64,000 nt of DNA, taken from the NCBI RefSeq assembly GCF_013407925.2, contig NZ_CP060201.1:6061001-6125000 (forward strand), read 5' to 3'. Below are positions 8,974-20,600 of the stretch, one piece after another. A program made the position numbers and the translations under genes. This stretch comes from Pseudomonas protegens. Its GTDB lineage: Bacteria; Pseudomonadota; Gammaproteobacteria; Pseudomonadales; Pseudomonadaceae. Position 1 is the stretch's first letter. Each line of letters starts with the position of its first letter. The notes below the pieces were generated by a model. That model was not told the DNA's origin, searched no databases, and worked only from the letters and a program-made list of their open reading frames with translations.

Positions 8974-10641
8974 ATGTCCACTTTCGACGATTCGCAGGAT
9001 TGCCCCGCTTGGCCCGAGGCTTTTGCCCAGGCTTACCGCGAGGCCGGTTACTGGCGCGATGAAACCTTTGGCGATCTGCTGCGGGGCGCGGCCCGGACCT
9101 TCGGCGAGCGCGAGGCGCTGACCGATGGCCAGCGGCGCCTGAGCTACCGGCAACTGGACCTGCGGGTCGACCAACTGGCCGCCGGCCTGTACCGGCTGGG
9201 GCTGCGGGCCGGCGACAACGTGGTGCTGCAACTGCCCAACAGCGCGGCCTTCGTCGAAGTCTGCTTTGCCCTGTATCGCCTCGGGGTGCGGCCGATCTTC
9301 GCCTTGCCGGCCCATCGGCACCTTGAGATCGGGCGCTTCTGTGAATTCGCCCAGGCCCGCGCCTACTTCTGCGCCGACCGGGACGCCAGCTTCGACTACC
9401 GGGCCATGGCCCGCGACCTCAAGGAGCGCAACCCGCAGCTGGAGTGGGTGGTAGTCGCCGGCGCAGCCGAGGAGTTCACCGCCCTGGACAGCCTGTACGA
9501 CGCCAACGCCTCGCAGGCCTTTGCCGCGCCCAGTGCCGACGCGGTGGCCTGCTTCCAGCTTTCCGGCGGTTCCACCGGGGTGCCCAAGCTGATCCCGCGC
9601 CGCCACCACGAGTACCTCTACAACCTGCGGGCCAGCGCCGAGCGCTGCGGCCTGTCCGAGGCCTGCGTGTACCTGGTGGCGCTGCCCATGGCGCACAACT
9701 TTCCCATGTGCTGCCCGGGGTTCATCGGCACCTTTGCGGTGGGCGGGCGGGTGGTGCTGAGCCCCTCGCCGAGCCCGCAAGTCTGCTTCGAACTGATCGA
9801 GCGCGAAGCCGTGACCCACACCGCCCTGGTGCCGCCCCTGGCCCTGGTCTGGCTGGAAGCGGCCCAGGCCCGCGGGCGTGGCCTGGCGCCGTTGCAACTG
9901 CTGCAAGTGGGCGGGGCCAAGCTCAGCTACGAGGCCGCAAGGCGCATCGAGCCGGTGCTCGGTTGCCGCCTGCAGCAGGTGTTCGGCATGGCCGAAGGGC
10001 TGATCTGCTACACCGACCCCGAGGACCCGCCGCAACGGGTGCTGCACACCCAGGGCCGGCCGCTGTCGCCGGCGGACGAAATCCGCGTGGTGGACGAGCA
10101 CGACCGGCCGGTGCCGGTGGGGCAGGTCGGGCAGTTGCTGACCCGTGGCCCCTACACCATTCGCGGTTACTACCGTTACCCCGAGCACAACGCCCAGGCC
10201 TTCACCGCCGATGGTTTCTACCGCACCGGCGACCGGGTCATGCTCAGCGCCGACGGCTACCTGATGGTGGAAGGGCGGGACAAGGACCTGATCAACCGCG
10301 GCGGCGAAAAGATCGCCGCCGAAGAGGTGGAAAACCTGCTGCTCAGCCACCCGGCGGTGGCCGACATCGCCCTGGTGGCGATGCCCGACGCCTTCCTCGG
10401 CGAGCGCACCTGCGCCTTCGTCATTCCCCGAGGCGCTGCGCCCCGGGCCCCGGAACTGCTGCGCCACCTGCGGGCCCAGGGCCTGGCGGCGTTCAAGCTG
10501 CCGGACCGCTTCGAGTTCATCCCGGCCTTCCCCCAGACCGGGGTCGGCAAGGTCAGCCGCAAGCACCTGCGCGAGGCGATCCAGGCCCTGTACTTCGGTG
10601 CCCAGGCCCAAGCCCGGCAAGGAAGTGGCGCCCGTGGCTGA
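8974..10641 (+). CDS. pchD: PchD, salicylate-AMP ligase
   Basis: A 555-residue stand-alone adenylation enzyme. The phosphate-binding motif [10 protein letters not shown] lies near residues 196-206, YRTGDRV near 410 and [13 protein letters not shown] near 440. It activates salicylate with ATP and loads it on the aryl carrier domain of PchE. ATG 8974 is chosen because CAGGAGAC precedes it by a normal distance. It is the first gene of the nine-gene operon and overlaps pchH by 8 bp. Confidence 0.93.
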   Translation: MSTFDDSQDCPAWPEAFAQAYREAGYWRDETFGDLLRGAARTFGEREALTDGQRRLSYRQLDLRVDQLAAGLYRLGLRAGDNVVLQLPNSAAFVEVCFALYRLGVRPIFALPAHRHLEIGRFCEFAQARAYFCADRDASFDYRAMARDLKERNPQLEWVVVAGAAEEFTALDSLYDANASQAFAAPSADAVACFQLSGGSTGVPKLIPRRHHEYLYNLRASAERCGLSEACVYLVALPMAHNFPMCCPGFIGTFAVGGRVVLSPSPSPQVCFELIEREAVTHTALVPPLALVWLEAAQARGRGLAPLQLLQVGGAKLSYEAARRIEPVLGCRLQQVFGMAEGLICYTDPEDPPQRVLHTQGRPLSPADEIRVVDEHDRPVPVGQVGQLLTRGPYTIRGYYRYPEHNAQAFTADGFYRTGDRVMLSADGYLMVEGRDKDLINRGGEKIAAEEVENLLLSHPAVADIALVAMPDAFLGERTCAFVIPRGAAPRAPELLRHLRAQGLAAFKLPDRFEFIPAFPQTGVGKVSRKHLREAIQALYFGAQAQARQGSGARG

Positions 10642-12379
10642 CCGGCAAGGACTGTGCGACCTGCTACAGCCGGTGCGTGGGCGCCTGCTGGCGGCCATGC
10701 TGCTGCAGGCCCTGGCGGCGCTGGTGGGGCTGTTGCCGTTGATGGCCGTGGCCGAACTGGCGCCGCTGCTGCTGGCCGGCGAGCTGGATGCGCCGCGTGC
10801 GCAGTTCTGGCTGCTGGCCGGCGCCGCCGCCTTGCTCCTGCGCCTGCTGGGGCTGGCGGCGGCATTGCAGATCACCCACCTGGCCGACAGTGACCTGCAA
10901 CGCCAGCTGCGCCAGCGCATCGCCGCGCACCTGGCACGGGTGCCCCTGGCCTGGTTCGGCCAGCAGCGGCAGACCGCCGAGCGGGCCTTGCTCGATGATG
11001 TCGGCGCTTTGCACCAGTTGGTGGCGCACCTGCCCAACAACCTGGTGGCGGCGCTGGTGGTGCCCCTGGCCAGCCTGGTCTACCTGCTGACGGTGAGCCT
11101 GCCCATGACCCTGGTGGTGCTGCTGCCACCATTGCTGGCGCTGTGGCGCCTGCGGGTGATGCGCACCCCGGCCTATCAGGCCGAGCGTCAGCGCCTGGGG
11201 GCGGCCCTGGGCGAGTTGTCGACGGCGACCCTGAACTTTGTGCAGAGCATCGCCATGGTCAAGTCCTTCGGCCGCGCGGAGCGGGTGCAGGCGGACTTCG
11301 TCCGCGCGGTGCAGGGTTTCGGGCGTTTTTTCTGCCAGTGGGTGGAGCGCTGGGCGGGCTTGGGGGCGAGTGTCGAGGTGCTGCTCTCGCCCTTGCTGGT
11401 GCTGGCCCTGGTGCTGGTGGCCGGGGTGCCGCTGACGGCGGTGGGCGGGTTGCAGCCGGCGCAGTTGCTGCCGTTCGCCTTGCTCGGTCCGGCCCTGGCG
11501 GCGCCAGTGGCGGCCCTGGGGCATGGCGCCGATTCCCTGGTCCAGGGCCGGGCGGCAGCGCAGCGCATCAGCGCGCTGCTGGACACCCCGGTGCTGGCCC
11601 AGCCGGCGTTGTCCCGGGAGCCCGAGGGGCATCAGGTGATCTTTGATGACGTGGCTTTCAGCTACCCCGACGGCACCCAGGTGCTGCGGGGCATCGACCT
11701 ATGCCTGCAACCGGGCACCCTGACCGCCCTGGTGGGGGATTCGGGGGCTGGCAAATCGACCCTGGCGACCTTGCTCGCGCGCTTTGCCGATGTCAGCGCC
11801 GGGGCCATCCGCATCGGCGGCGTCGACCTGCGGGACATGGACAGCGCGACCCTGTATCGGCAAGTGGCCTTTGTCTTCCAGGAGGTGCGCCTGTTGCGCG
11901 CCAGCGTTCTCGACAACCTGCGCCTGGGGCGCCCCGAGGCCAGTCTGGCCGAGGTCGAGGAGGCGGCCCGGGCGGCGCAGATCCACAGCCGCATCGTCGC
12001 CTTGCCCGAGGGTTATCACAGCCAGCTGGGCAGCGGCGTGCAACTGTCCGGTGGTGAAGTGCAGCGCCTGGGCATTGCCCGGGCGATGCTCAGTCAGGCG
12101 CCGATCCTGGTGCTGGACGAGGCCACCGCCGCCAGCGACCCGGAGTCCGAGGCGGCGATCCAGCAGGCCCTGTCGCGGTTGGCGGCGGGGCGCACGGTGC
12201 TGGTGATCGCCCATCGCCTGAGCAGCATCCAGGACGCTGACCAGATCGCCGTGCTGCAAGGCGGGCAACTGGTGGAATGCGGCCAGCACCAGGCCCTGCT
12301 GGAGCAGCAAGGGGTGTATGCCGGGCTGTGGGCGGCGCAGCAGTTCTGCGCCCCGCAAACCGTGGAGGGCCAGGCATGA
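10634..12379 (+). CDS. pchH: PchH, ABC transporter with fused membrane and ATPase domains
   Basis: A 581-residue half-transporter. An N-terminal ABC-exporter membrane domain (about residues 15-310) is followed by an ATPase domain with Walker [10 protein letters not shown] near residue 368, signature [10 protein letters not shown] and Walker [13 protein letters not shown]. The likely start is GTG 10634, with AAGGAAG eight bases upstream; GTG 10625 is possible. It pairs with PchI, and YbtP/YbtQ-type half-transporters are the closest analogy. Whether it moves siderophore, and in which direction, cannot be settled from sequence. Confidence 0.9.
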   Translation: MADRQGLCDLLQPVRGRLLAAMLLQALAALVGLLPLMAVAELAPLLLAGELDAPRAQFWLLAGAAALLLRLLGLAAALQITHLADSDLQRQLRQRIAAHLARVPLAWFGQQRQTAERALLDDVGALHQLVAHLPNNLVAALVVPLASLVYLLTVSLPMTLVVLLPPLLALWRLRVMRTPAYQAERQRLGAALGELSTATLNFVQSIAMVKSFGRAERVQADFVRAVQGFGRFFCQWVERWAGLGASVEVLLSPLLVLALVLVAGVPLTAVGGLQPAQLLPFALLGPALAAPVAALGHGADSLVQGRAAAQRISALLDTPVLAQPALSREPEGHQVIFDDVAFSYPDGTQVLRGIDLCLQPGTLTALVGDSGAGKSTLATLLARFADVSAGAIRIGGVDLRDMDSATLYRQVAFVFQEVRLLRASVLDNLRLGRPEASLAEVEEAARAAQIHSRIVALPEGYHSQLGSGVQLSGGEVQRLGIARAMLSQAPILVLDEATAASDPESEAAIQQALSRLAAGRTVLVIAHRLSSIQDADQIAVLQGGQLVECGQHQALLEQQGVYAGLWAAQQFCAPQTVEGQA

Positions 12380-14139
12380 TCGGCGCCCTGTTACGCAGTT
12401 TGCAGCCGGCCGAAGCGCGTCTGCTGCGCCGGGCCTTGCTGGCCATGGCCGCCAGTGCCCTGGCCCAGGGCGTGGCGCTGGCCTTGTTGCCGATGGCGTT
12501 CGCCAGCCTGTTCGAGGCCGCCGCGGGGCACGGGCCGTGGCAGTGGGCGGCGACCTTTGCGCTGCTGGCGGGGCTGTGCCTGGGGTTGCGCCGGTATGCC
12601 CAGCTCGCGGGTTATCGCGCTGGCGCCGCGGCGGCGCAGTCGTTGAACCTGCGCATCGGCGAGCAACTGGCGCGCCTGCCCCTGGAGTGGTTCGTCGAGC
12701 GCCGCAGCGCCGAGCTCAACCGGCTGGTGACCCACACCGTGCTGCAGATCATGAGCGCCCCGGCGCACTTGCTGCAGCCCATGGCCAACGCCGTGCTGAC
12801 GCCCCTGGCGCTGCTTGTGGCGCTGTTCTTCTACGACCGATCCATGGCCCTGGCGGCGCTGGCCAGCGTGCCGCTGCTGCTGGTGTTCTACCACTGGGGC
12901 GTGCGTTGGGGCGGCCAGGCCGAAAGCCGCAGCGAGGCGGCGGCCAACGAGGCGGCGGCGCGGGTCCTGGAGTTCCTGCGCCAGCAGCCGCTGCTGCGGG
13001 CCAGTGGCCGCAGCGGCGAGGGGTTCAGCCTGCTCAGCGAAGCCTTGCAGCAACAGCGCCGGGCCCAGCGCCGGGCGCACTGGCGGACCTTCCCGGCGGC
13101 CCTGGGGCTGGCGGTGGCGCTCCAGGCCGGCTACACCGCGGTGCTTTTGTGCGGCCTGTATGCGGTGCTCGGGGCCAGCCTCGGCGCCGCCCAATACCTG
13201 GCGCTGGCGGTGCTCGCCACCTGCCTGGTGGAGCCCATGGGCACCCTGGTCAACCTCGGCACCACCTTGCGCCAGACCCGCCACGGCCTGAACCGCCTGC
13301 GCCACCTGCTGCGCCTGCCGGCACTGGCGGAGCCGAGCCAGCCCCGGGAGCCCCAGGGGCAACAGGTACAGGTGCGCGACCTGGGGCTGGTGCGCCAGGA
13401 ACAGGTGATTCTGCAGGGCATCAGTTTCGACCTGCCGCCGGCTTCTCTGAACCTGCTGGTGGGGGCGTCCGGCTCCGGCAAGTCGAGCCTGCTGCGCCTG
13501 CTGGCGCGGTTCAGCGATGTCAGCAGCGGCGCCATCCTGCTTGGCGGCGTCGACCTGCGCCAGGTGTCGGCCGAACAGCGTGATCGCTCGATTGCCCTGA
13601 TGTTCCAGGACTGCCCGCCGCTGGCCGCGAGCCTGCTGGACAACCTGCGCCTGGGCCGCCCCGAGGCCAGCGACGGCCAACTGATGGAAGCCGCCCGCGC
13701 CACCGGCCTGGACCGCGTCGCCGGGCGCCTGCCCCAGGGCTGGCAGACCCGGGTCGGCGAGGGCGGGGTCAGCCTGTCGGGGGGCGAGCGCCAGTGCCTG
13801 GCCCTGGCCCGGGTGCTGCTCAAGGACGCCAGCCTGATCCTGCTGGACGAACCCACCGCGGCCCTGGATGCCATCAGCGAGGCCCGGGTCAACCGCTGCC
13901 TGCTGCAACTGGCGCGCAAGCACACGGTGCTGCTGGTGACCCACAAGCCGACCCTGGCCCCGAGTGCCGGGCAGATCCTCCTGCTGGACCAGGGCCGCCT
14001 GGCCCAGCACGGCAGCCATGACCAACTGATGGCGGCCCCGGGCCGTTATCGCCAGTTGTTTCACGAGCGCGAGGCGATCAATCGCTGGCGCTTGCGCACA
14101 CCTTCTTCCGTACCCCAAAGGACCGTCCACCATGACTGA
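12376..14139 (+). CDS. pchI: PchI, ABC transporter half-protein, partner of PchH
   Basis: A 587-residue membrane-ATPase fusion like PchH. Walker A is GASGSGKSS near residue 363, the signature is LSGGERQCLALAR and Walker B is LILLDEPTAALD. It starts by an ATGA overlap with pchH and overlaps pchE by 8 bp. The PchH Walker B has AT after DE (DEATAASD) while PchI has the canonical DEPTAALD, which hints that the two ATPase sites are not equivalent in the probable heterodimer. Confidence 0.9.
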   Translation: MIGALLRSLQPAEARLLRRALLAMAASALAQGVALALLPMAFASLFEAAAGHGPWQWAATFALLAGLCLGLRRYAQLAGYRAGAAAAQSLNLRIGEQLARLPLEWFVERRSAELNRLVTHTVLQIMSAPAHLLQPMANAVLTPLALLVALFFYDRSMALAALASVPLLLVFYHWGVRWGGQAESRSEAAANEAAARVLEFLRQQPLLRASGRSGEGFSLLSEALQQQRRAQRRAHWRTFPAALGLAVALQAGYTAVLLCGLYAVLGASLGAAQYLALAVLATCLVEPMGTLVNLGTTLRQTRHGLNRLRHLLRLPALAEPSQPREPQGQQVQVRDLGLVRQEQVILQGISFDLPPASLNLLVGASGSGKSSLLRLLARFSDVSSGAILLGGVDLRQVSAEQRDRSIALMFQDCPPLAASLLDNLRLGRPEASDGQLMEAARATGLDRVAGRLPQGWQTRVGEGGVSLSGGERQCLALARVLLKDASLILLDEPTAALDAISEARVNRCLLQLARKHTVLLVTHKPTLAPSAGQILLLDQGRLAQHGSHDQLMAAPGRYRQLFHEREAINRWRLRTPSSVPQRTVHHD

Positions 14140-17100
14140 TCACCCAGCACTGGCATGCGCTCATCCCGCGCACGCCGGCCTGAGTCATTCACCCCAAGGG
14201 CTCTGTGCAGGCATCGCCCGCTTACTCGGCTACGAGCCTGGGGACCTTGAAGCGGATGCGTCGCTGATCGAGCAGGGCCTCGACTCGGTGAGCATCATGC
14301 GTCTGCCGGCGCTGCTGGCTGCCGAAGGCGTGGCCCTGAGCTTCGCCGAGCTGATCCAGCAACCGACCCTGACCGCCTGGTGGGCGCTGATCGAGGCCCG
14401 CCGTGGCCTCGCGACGCCGCACCTGCAGGCTGTGGCCAGCGCCCCTGGCAACAGCGATTTCGCCCTGACCCCGCTGCAGCAGGCCTACTGGTTCGGCCGC
14501 GATCCGGGCCTGCCCCTGGGCGGCGTCGGCTGCCACCTGTACCAGGAGCTGGACGGCCACGGCCTGGAGCCGCAGCGCCTGGAGCAGGCCGTGCACCGCC
14601 TGTGCCAGCGCCATCCGATGCTGCGCGCCTGTTTCATCAGCGACAGCTGCCAGCGCATCCTGCCCCAGAGCCCCTGGCCCGGGCTGAGCGTCCACGACCT
14701 GCGTCAGGCCTCCTGCGTCGGCGCCGCCGAGGCCCTGGAGCAGATCCGCGAAACTCTTTCGCACCGGTGCCTGGAAGTCAGCCGCGGGCAGGTGTTCGAC
14801 GTGCAGTTGAGCCTGCTGCCCGAAGGCCGCAGCCGCCTGCACCTGAACATCGACCTGCTGGTGGCCGACGTGCTCAGCATCGGCATCCTGTTGCGCGACC
14901 TGGCGCTGATCCATGCCGGCCAGGAGCACAGCCTGCCGGCCCTGGAGTGGAATTTCGCAGACTACCTGCGGGCCGAACAGGCGGCGCGCGCGCCACTGCT
15001 GGCGGCGGCCCGGGACTATTGGCTGGAGCGCCTGGACGATCTGCCGGACGGCCCGCAACTGCCCCTGGCCCAGGAGCCACAGCAGCTCGCCAGCCCGCGT
15101 TTTCGCCGCCTGGCCATGCGTCTGGAGCAGGGCCAGTTGCAGGCCCTGGAGCAGCGCGCCCGGCAACACGGCCTGACCCTGGCCAGCGTGCTCGCCTGCG
15201 CCTATGCCCAGGTGCTGGGACGCTGGAGCGCCAGCCAGCATTTTTTGCTCAACGTGCCGCTGTTCAATCGCCAGGAACTGCACCCGTGCGTGCCTGATCT
15301 GCTGGCGGATTTTTCCAACCTGGTGCTGCTGGAAGTCGACCAGCGCCAGCCCGCGCCCTTCAGCCAGCAGGCCCTGGCGTTGCAGGCTCAATTGCACCGC
15401 GACATCGCCCACAGCGCCTGGCCCGGGGTCGAGGTGCTGCGCGAGCGGGCGCGGCTGCGCCAGGGCGGCGGTCAGGGCGCACCGGTGGTGTTCGCCTGCA
15501 ACCTGGGCCCGGTCTTTGTCGACGCCACCTGCCGCGAACAGCTGGGCGAACCGGGCTGGGCGCTGTCGCAGACGCCCCAGGTCTGGCTCGACCACCAGAG
15601 CTACCCGCTGGCCGACGGCCTGCTGCTGAACTGGGACGCGGTGGACGCGCTGTTCCCCGAAGGCCTGCTGGACGAGATGTTCGACGCCTACCGCGCCTTG
15701 CTGCTGTGGCTGTGCACCAACGACTGGCAGCAGGTGGCGCCCTTGCCGCTGCCGGCGGCGCAACAACAGCGGCGCCAGCAGGCCAATGCCACCGCCCACC
15801 CGACCCCGGCGCAGCTGTTGCACCAGGGCTTTTTCCAGCAGGCGCGCCTGAACCCCGAGGCCGTGGCGCTGATCGGCGAGCAGGGCTGCCTGAGCTACGC
15901 CGAGCTGGCCCGGCAGGCCCTGCAACTGGCCGGGGCCTTGGGCGAGTGGGAGGTGCAGCCGGGTGACGCGGTGGCGATCACCTTGCCCAAGGGCCGCGAG
16001 CAGGTGATCGCGGTGTTGGGGATCCTGGCCGCCGGGGCGGTCTATGTGCCAGTGGGCATCGAGCAGCCGCCGGCGCGCCGCGACATGATCTACCAGCGCG
16101 CCGGGGCGCGGCTGGTGATCACCGATCAGGCCCACCGCGAGGGCGGCATCTGGCTCGCCGAACTGCGGGTGGTGACCCTGGCCCAGGCGCTGCTCGCACC
16201 GGCGCTGGAGCAGCCCCTGGAGATCGCGGCGGATGCCCTGGCGTACGTGATCTTCACCTCGGGCACCACCGGCGAACCCAAGGGCGTCGAGCTGTGCCAT
16301 CAGGCGGCGATGAACACCGTCGCCGCCATCAACCGGCGCTATCAGGTCGGCGCCGAGGACCGGGTGTTGGGGGTCTCGGCCCTGGATTTCGACCTGTCGG
16401 TGTACGACCTGTTCGGCCCGCTGAGTGTCGGCGGCGCCCTGGTCTTGCCCGCGGACAGCCTGCGCAAGGAGCCCCGGGAATGGCTGCGGCTGATCCGCGA
16501 ACAGCGGGTGAGTGTGTGGAACTCGGTGCCGGCGCTGCTGGACATGCTGACCCTGCAAGTGCGCGACGGCGGCGGCCTGGGCGCCTTGCGCCTGGCCATG
16601 GTTTCCGGTGACTGGGTCGGCCTCGACCTGCCACGGCGCCTGGAGCAAGCGGCGGGCCATCGCGTGCGGTTCGTGGCCTTGGGCGGCGCCACCGAGGCGG
16701 CGATCTGGTCCAACTATCAGGAGGTGGCGCAGGTGCCCGCGCACTGGCGTTCGATCCCCTACGGCCGGCCCTTGGACAACCAGTGCTTCCGGGTGGTGGA
16801 CAGCCAGGGCCGGGACTGCCCGGACTGGGTGCCCGGCGAGCTGTGGATCGGCGGTGCCGGGGTGGCCGCCGGCTATCGCGGCCTGCCGACCCTCAGCGCC
16901 CAGCGCTTTGTCGAGCATGAGGGCCGGCGCTGGTACCGCACCGGCGATCAGGGCCGCTACTGGGCCGACGCCAGCCTGGAGTTTCTCGGGCGCCTGGACC
17001 ATCAGGTCAAGGTCCGCGGCTTTCGTATCGAACTGGCGGAAATCGACCTGGCCCTGGAGCGCCACCCGGCCATCGACCGCGCGCTGAGCCTGGTACTGCC

Positions 17101-17602
17101 CGGCAGCGAGCCGCAGCTGGCGGCGGTGCTGCTGGCCCGGGAGCCGCTGCCCGAACCCCAGGCCCTGCGCCAGTGGCTGGGGCAATGGCTGCCCGAACAC
17201 ATGCTCCCGGACACCTGGCTGAACCTGCCCGAGCTGCCGCTGAGCAGTAACGGCAAGGTCGATCGCGCGGCGCTGCTGTGGCTGCTGCAGGAGCAGCGCC
17301 GGGGCATCCAGCCGCAGAGTGCCGAGCCGCCGCAAGGGGAATGGGAAGAGGCCCTGGCCGCGTTGTGGCAGGAGCTGCTGCACGTGCCGCAGGTGGGCCG
17401 GCACCAGGGCTTTTTCGCCCTGGGTGGCAACAGCCTGCTGGCGGCCCGCTTGATCGAGCGCATTGCCCGGCAATTCCAGCTGGAACTGTCGCTCAAGGAT
17501 TTTTTCAACGCGGCCACCGTGGCCCAGCAGGGGCAGTTGCTCGCCTCGCGCCGGGAACAGCGGCCCGTCAATCAGAACGCAATGGTGGAGGGCGTGTTAT
17601 GA
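14132..17602 (+). CDS. pchE: PchE, enantio-pyochelin NRPS (ArCP-Cy-A-PCP) lacking the epimerase insertion
   Basis: A 1156-residue NRPS. An aryl carrier domain with Ser52 (GLDSVSI) is followed by a cyclisation domain with the D-x4-D-x2-S motif at Asp241 (DLLVADVLS). The cysteine adenylation domain has FTSGTTGEPKG at 708 and KVRGFRIELAEID at 960, and the carrier domain has GGNSLL with Ser1101. Only about 77 residues separate the A8 and A10 motifs, so nothing is inserted there, whereas the P. aeruginosa enzyme (about 1440 residues) carries an epimerase-like domain at that point. This explains formation of the enantiomer of pyochelin. It condenses salicylate with cysteine into hydroxyphenyl-thiazoline. 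Confidence 0.95.
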   Translation: MTDHPALACAHPAHAGLSHSPQGLCAGIARLLGYEPGDLEADASLIEQGLDSVSIMRLPALLAAEGVALSFAELIQQPTLTAWWALIEARRGLATPHLQAVASAPGNSDFALTPLQQAYWFGRDPGLPLGGVGCHLYQELDGHGLEPQRLEQAVHRLCQRHPMLRACFISDSCQRILPQSPWPGLSVHDLRQASCVGAAEALEQIRETLSHRCLEVSRGQVFDVQLSLLPEGRSRLHLNIDLLVADVLSIGILLRDLALIHAGQEHSLPALEWNFADYLRAEQAARAPLLAAARDYWLERLDDLPDGPQLPLAQEPQQLASPRFRRLAMRLEQGQLQALEQRARQHGLTLASVLACAYAQVLGRWSASQHFLLNVPLFNRQELHPCVPDLLADFSNLVLLEVDQRQPAPFSQQALALQAQLHRDIAHSAWPGVEVLRERARLRQGGGQGAPVVFACNLGPVFVDATCREQLGEPGWALSQTPQVWLDHQSYPLADGLLLNWDAVDALFPEGLLDEMFDAYRALLLWLCTNDWQQVAPLPLPAAQQQRRQQANATAHPTPAQLLHQGFFQQARLNPEAVALIGEQGCLSYAELARQALQLAGALGEWEVQPGDAVAITLPKGREQVIAVLGILAAGAVYVPVGIEQPPARRDMIYQRAGARLVITDQAHREGGIWLAELRVVTLAQALLAPALEQPLEIAADALAYVIFTSGTTGEPKGVELCHQAAMNTVAAINRRYQVGAEDRVLGVSALDFDLSVYDLFGPLSVGGALVLPADSLRKEPREWLRLIREQRVSVWNSVPALLDMLTLQVRDGGGLGALRLAMVSGDWVGLDLPRRLEQAAGHRVRFVALGGATEAAIWSNYQEVAQVPAHWRSIPYGRPLDNQCFRVVDSQGRDCPDWVPGELWIGGAGVAAGYRGLPTLSAQRFVEHEGRRWYRTGDQGRYWADASLEFLGRLDHQVKVRGFRIELAEIDLALERHPAIDRALSLVLPGSEPQLAAVLLAREPLPEPQALRQWLGQWLPEHMLPDTWLNLPELPLSSNGKVDRAALLWLLQEQRRGIQPQSAEPPQGEWEEALAALWQELLHVPQVGRHQGFFALGGNSLLAARLIERIARQFQLELSLKDFFNAATVAQQGQLLASRREQRPVNQNAMVEGVL

Positions 17603-20600
17603 CGCTGCAACAACTGCAACAGGACCTGCAACAACTGGGCGTGGAGCTCTGGGAAGAACAGGGCCGCCTGCGCTATCGGGCCCCGGCCGGGGTCATGGAC
17701 GAGGCGCGCCTGCAACAGTTGCGCGAGCACAAGGAGGCGTTGCTGCAACAGCTGCAGGCGGCGCAGCTGCCAATCCTGGAGGCCGACCATTCGGCCCGCG
17801 AAGAACCCTTCCCGCTGACCGATGTGCAGGCCGCCTACCTGCTGGGCCGCACCACGGCCTTCAGCTACGGCGGCGTGGCCTGCCACGGCTACCTGGAGTT
17901 CGCCCAGCAGGACCTCGACCCGGCGCGCCTGGAACAGGCCTGGAACCAGTTGATCGCGCGCCACGAGATGCTGCGCGCGGTGGTGCTGGAGGAGGGCTAC
18001 CAGCGCATCCTGCCCCAGGTGCCGCACTACCGCATCGCCCGTCACGACCTGCGCCAGGACGACGGCAGCGCCTTGCAGGCCCTGCGCGAACGCATGGAGC
18101 TGCGCCGCGCGGCGCCCCAGCAATGGCCGCTGATCGAGCTGTGCGTGAGCCAGGGCCGCGACACCTCGCGCCTGCACCTGTCGGTGGACCTGCTGGTGTG
18201 TGACTACCAGAGCGTGCGCATGCTGCTGGCCGAACTGCAGCAGCTGTACCGTGGCGAGCGCCTGCCGGCGCCGGCGCCGATCAGCTTTCGCGACTATGTG
18301 CTGGGTGAGCGCCGCCTGCGCGAGCAGCCGCGCTACCAGCGCGACCGCGACTATTGGTGGGCGCGGGTCGACAGCCTGCCGGCAGCGCCGGAGCTGCCGA
18401 CGCTGGGGGCGCCCAGCGGGCCGCGCTTCCAGCGCCGGGCCATGAGCCTGGAAGCCCGCGACTGCAACGCCCTGCGCCTGAACGCGGCGGCGGCCGGGGT
18501 GGGGGTGTCGGCGGCGACCCTCTCGGCCTATGCCGAAACCCTTGGGCGCTGGAGCCGGCGCGGGCATTTCTGCCTGAGCCTGACCCTGCTCAATCGCCTG
18601 TCGCTGCACCCCCAGGTCGACCGCCTGGTGGGGGATTTCAGCTCGGTGGAACTGCTGGAAGTGCAGACCCTGCAAGGCGGTAGCTTCGGCCAGCGCAGCC
18701 AGCAGTTGCAGGAGCGCCTGTGGCAGGACATGGACCATCGCCTGTGTTCGGGCATCGAAGTGCTGCGCGAGCTGGCGCGGCGCAAGGGCCAGGACGCGGC
18801 GCTGATGCCCTATGCCTTCACCAGCACCCTGGGGGCGGGTGGCGAGAGCGGCGGCGGGGCCTTCATGCCCGGCGCCGAGCTGGTGTTCGGCATCAGCCAG
18901 ACGCCCCAGGTGCTGATCGATTGCCAGGTCAGCGAGCGTGACGAGGGCCTGGCGATCAACTGGGACATCCGCGAAGGGGTGTTCAGCCCAACCCTGCTGG
19001 ATGCGCTGTTCGACACCTTTGAACGCTTGCTCAAGCGCCTGGCCCGGGAACCCTCGGCCTGGACCCTGGACGATTGCCTGGAACTGCCGGCGGCGCAGCG
19101 CCTGCAACGCGAGCTGGTGAACCAGAGCGCCGCGCCGTTGCCCGAAGGGCTGCTGCACGAGCCGTTCTGGCATCAGGCGGCCGCCGCGCCGCAGCGCGTG
19201 GCGTTGATCCAGGGCGCCGCGCAGATCAGCTACGGCGAACTGGCCGGGCGCGCCGAAGCCGTGGCCGAGGCCCTGCTCGATGCTGGCTGCCAGCCCGGGG
19301 AGAGGGTCGCGGTGTGCATGCGCAAGGGCCTGGAACAGGTGATCGCGGTGCTCGGCATTCTGCGCGCCGGGGCCGCCTACCTGCCGCTGGACACCAACCA
19401 GCCCGAAGCCCGGCGCCAGCTGATCCTGGACAACGCCGAGGTCGGCCGGGTGCTCAGCCAGTCCTGGCTGAGCGATGAGCTGTGCTGGCCGTCGCGGGTG
19501 ACCCAGGTGATCCAGGTCGACCAGGGCCCGCGGCTGCCGCAGCGGCCCGTGCCCAGCGTGGCCGTGGACCCGCAGCAACTGGCCTACGTGATCTACACCT
19601 CCGGCTCCACCGGGGTGCCCAAGGGCGTGATGATCAGCCATCAGGCAGCGCTCAATACCATCGTCGACATCAACCAGCGCTTTGCCATCGACGCCGATGA
19701 CCGGGTACTGGCCCTGGCCAGCCTGGGCTTCGACCTGTCGGTGTACGACATCTTCGGCCTGCTGGCGGTGGGCGGCGCCCTGGTGCTGCCGGACCCGCAA
19801 CGCCGCGCCGACCCTTCGCACTGGGCCGAGTGCGCCCGGGAGCACGGGGTGACCCTGTGGAACTCGGTGCCGGCGCAATTGCAGATGCTCACCCATTACC
19901 TGCAGGCGCTGCCGGCCATGGCCCCGGGCTCCCTGCGCCTGGCGTTGCTGTCGGGGGACTGGATTGCCCTGAACCTGCCGGCGGAGGCCGCCCAGCTGCT
20001 GCCCCGGCTGCGCCTGATCAGCCTGGGGGGCGCCACCGAAGCGGCGATCTGGTCGATCTACTACCCGATCACCCAGGTCGACCCACAGTGGCGCAGCATT
20101 CCCTACGGCCGGCCGCTGGCAAACCAGCGCTTCATGATCCTCGACGAGCAGGGCCGCGACCGCCCGCAAGGGGTGGCTGGCGAGCTGTACATCGCCGGCA
20201 GCGGCCTGGCCCTGGGTTACCTGGGGGACGCCGAGAAGACCGCCGAGCGCTTTGTCGAGCATCCACGCAGCGGCGAGCGCCTGTACCGCACCGGCGACCT
20301 GGGGCGCTACCTGGAAGACGGCCTGATCGAGTTCCTCGGCCGCGAGGACTTCCAGGTCAAGGTGCGTGGCCACCGCATTGAACTGGCGGAAGTGGAAAGC
20401 GCCTTGCTCAGCCATCCGCATGTCGAGTCGGCGGTGGTGGTGGCGGCGGGCGAGGGCGCTTTCGACCGGCGCCTGCAAGCCTGCCTGACGGCCAGCCTGC
20501 GGGATATGCCGCTGGCCTGGCCGGCGCAGTTGCAGGCGCGTACCGAGGCGGCGGCCCAGGCCGTGCGCGGTGGCTTGAGCGATGCCCTGGTCAGTGAAAT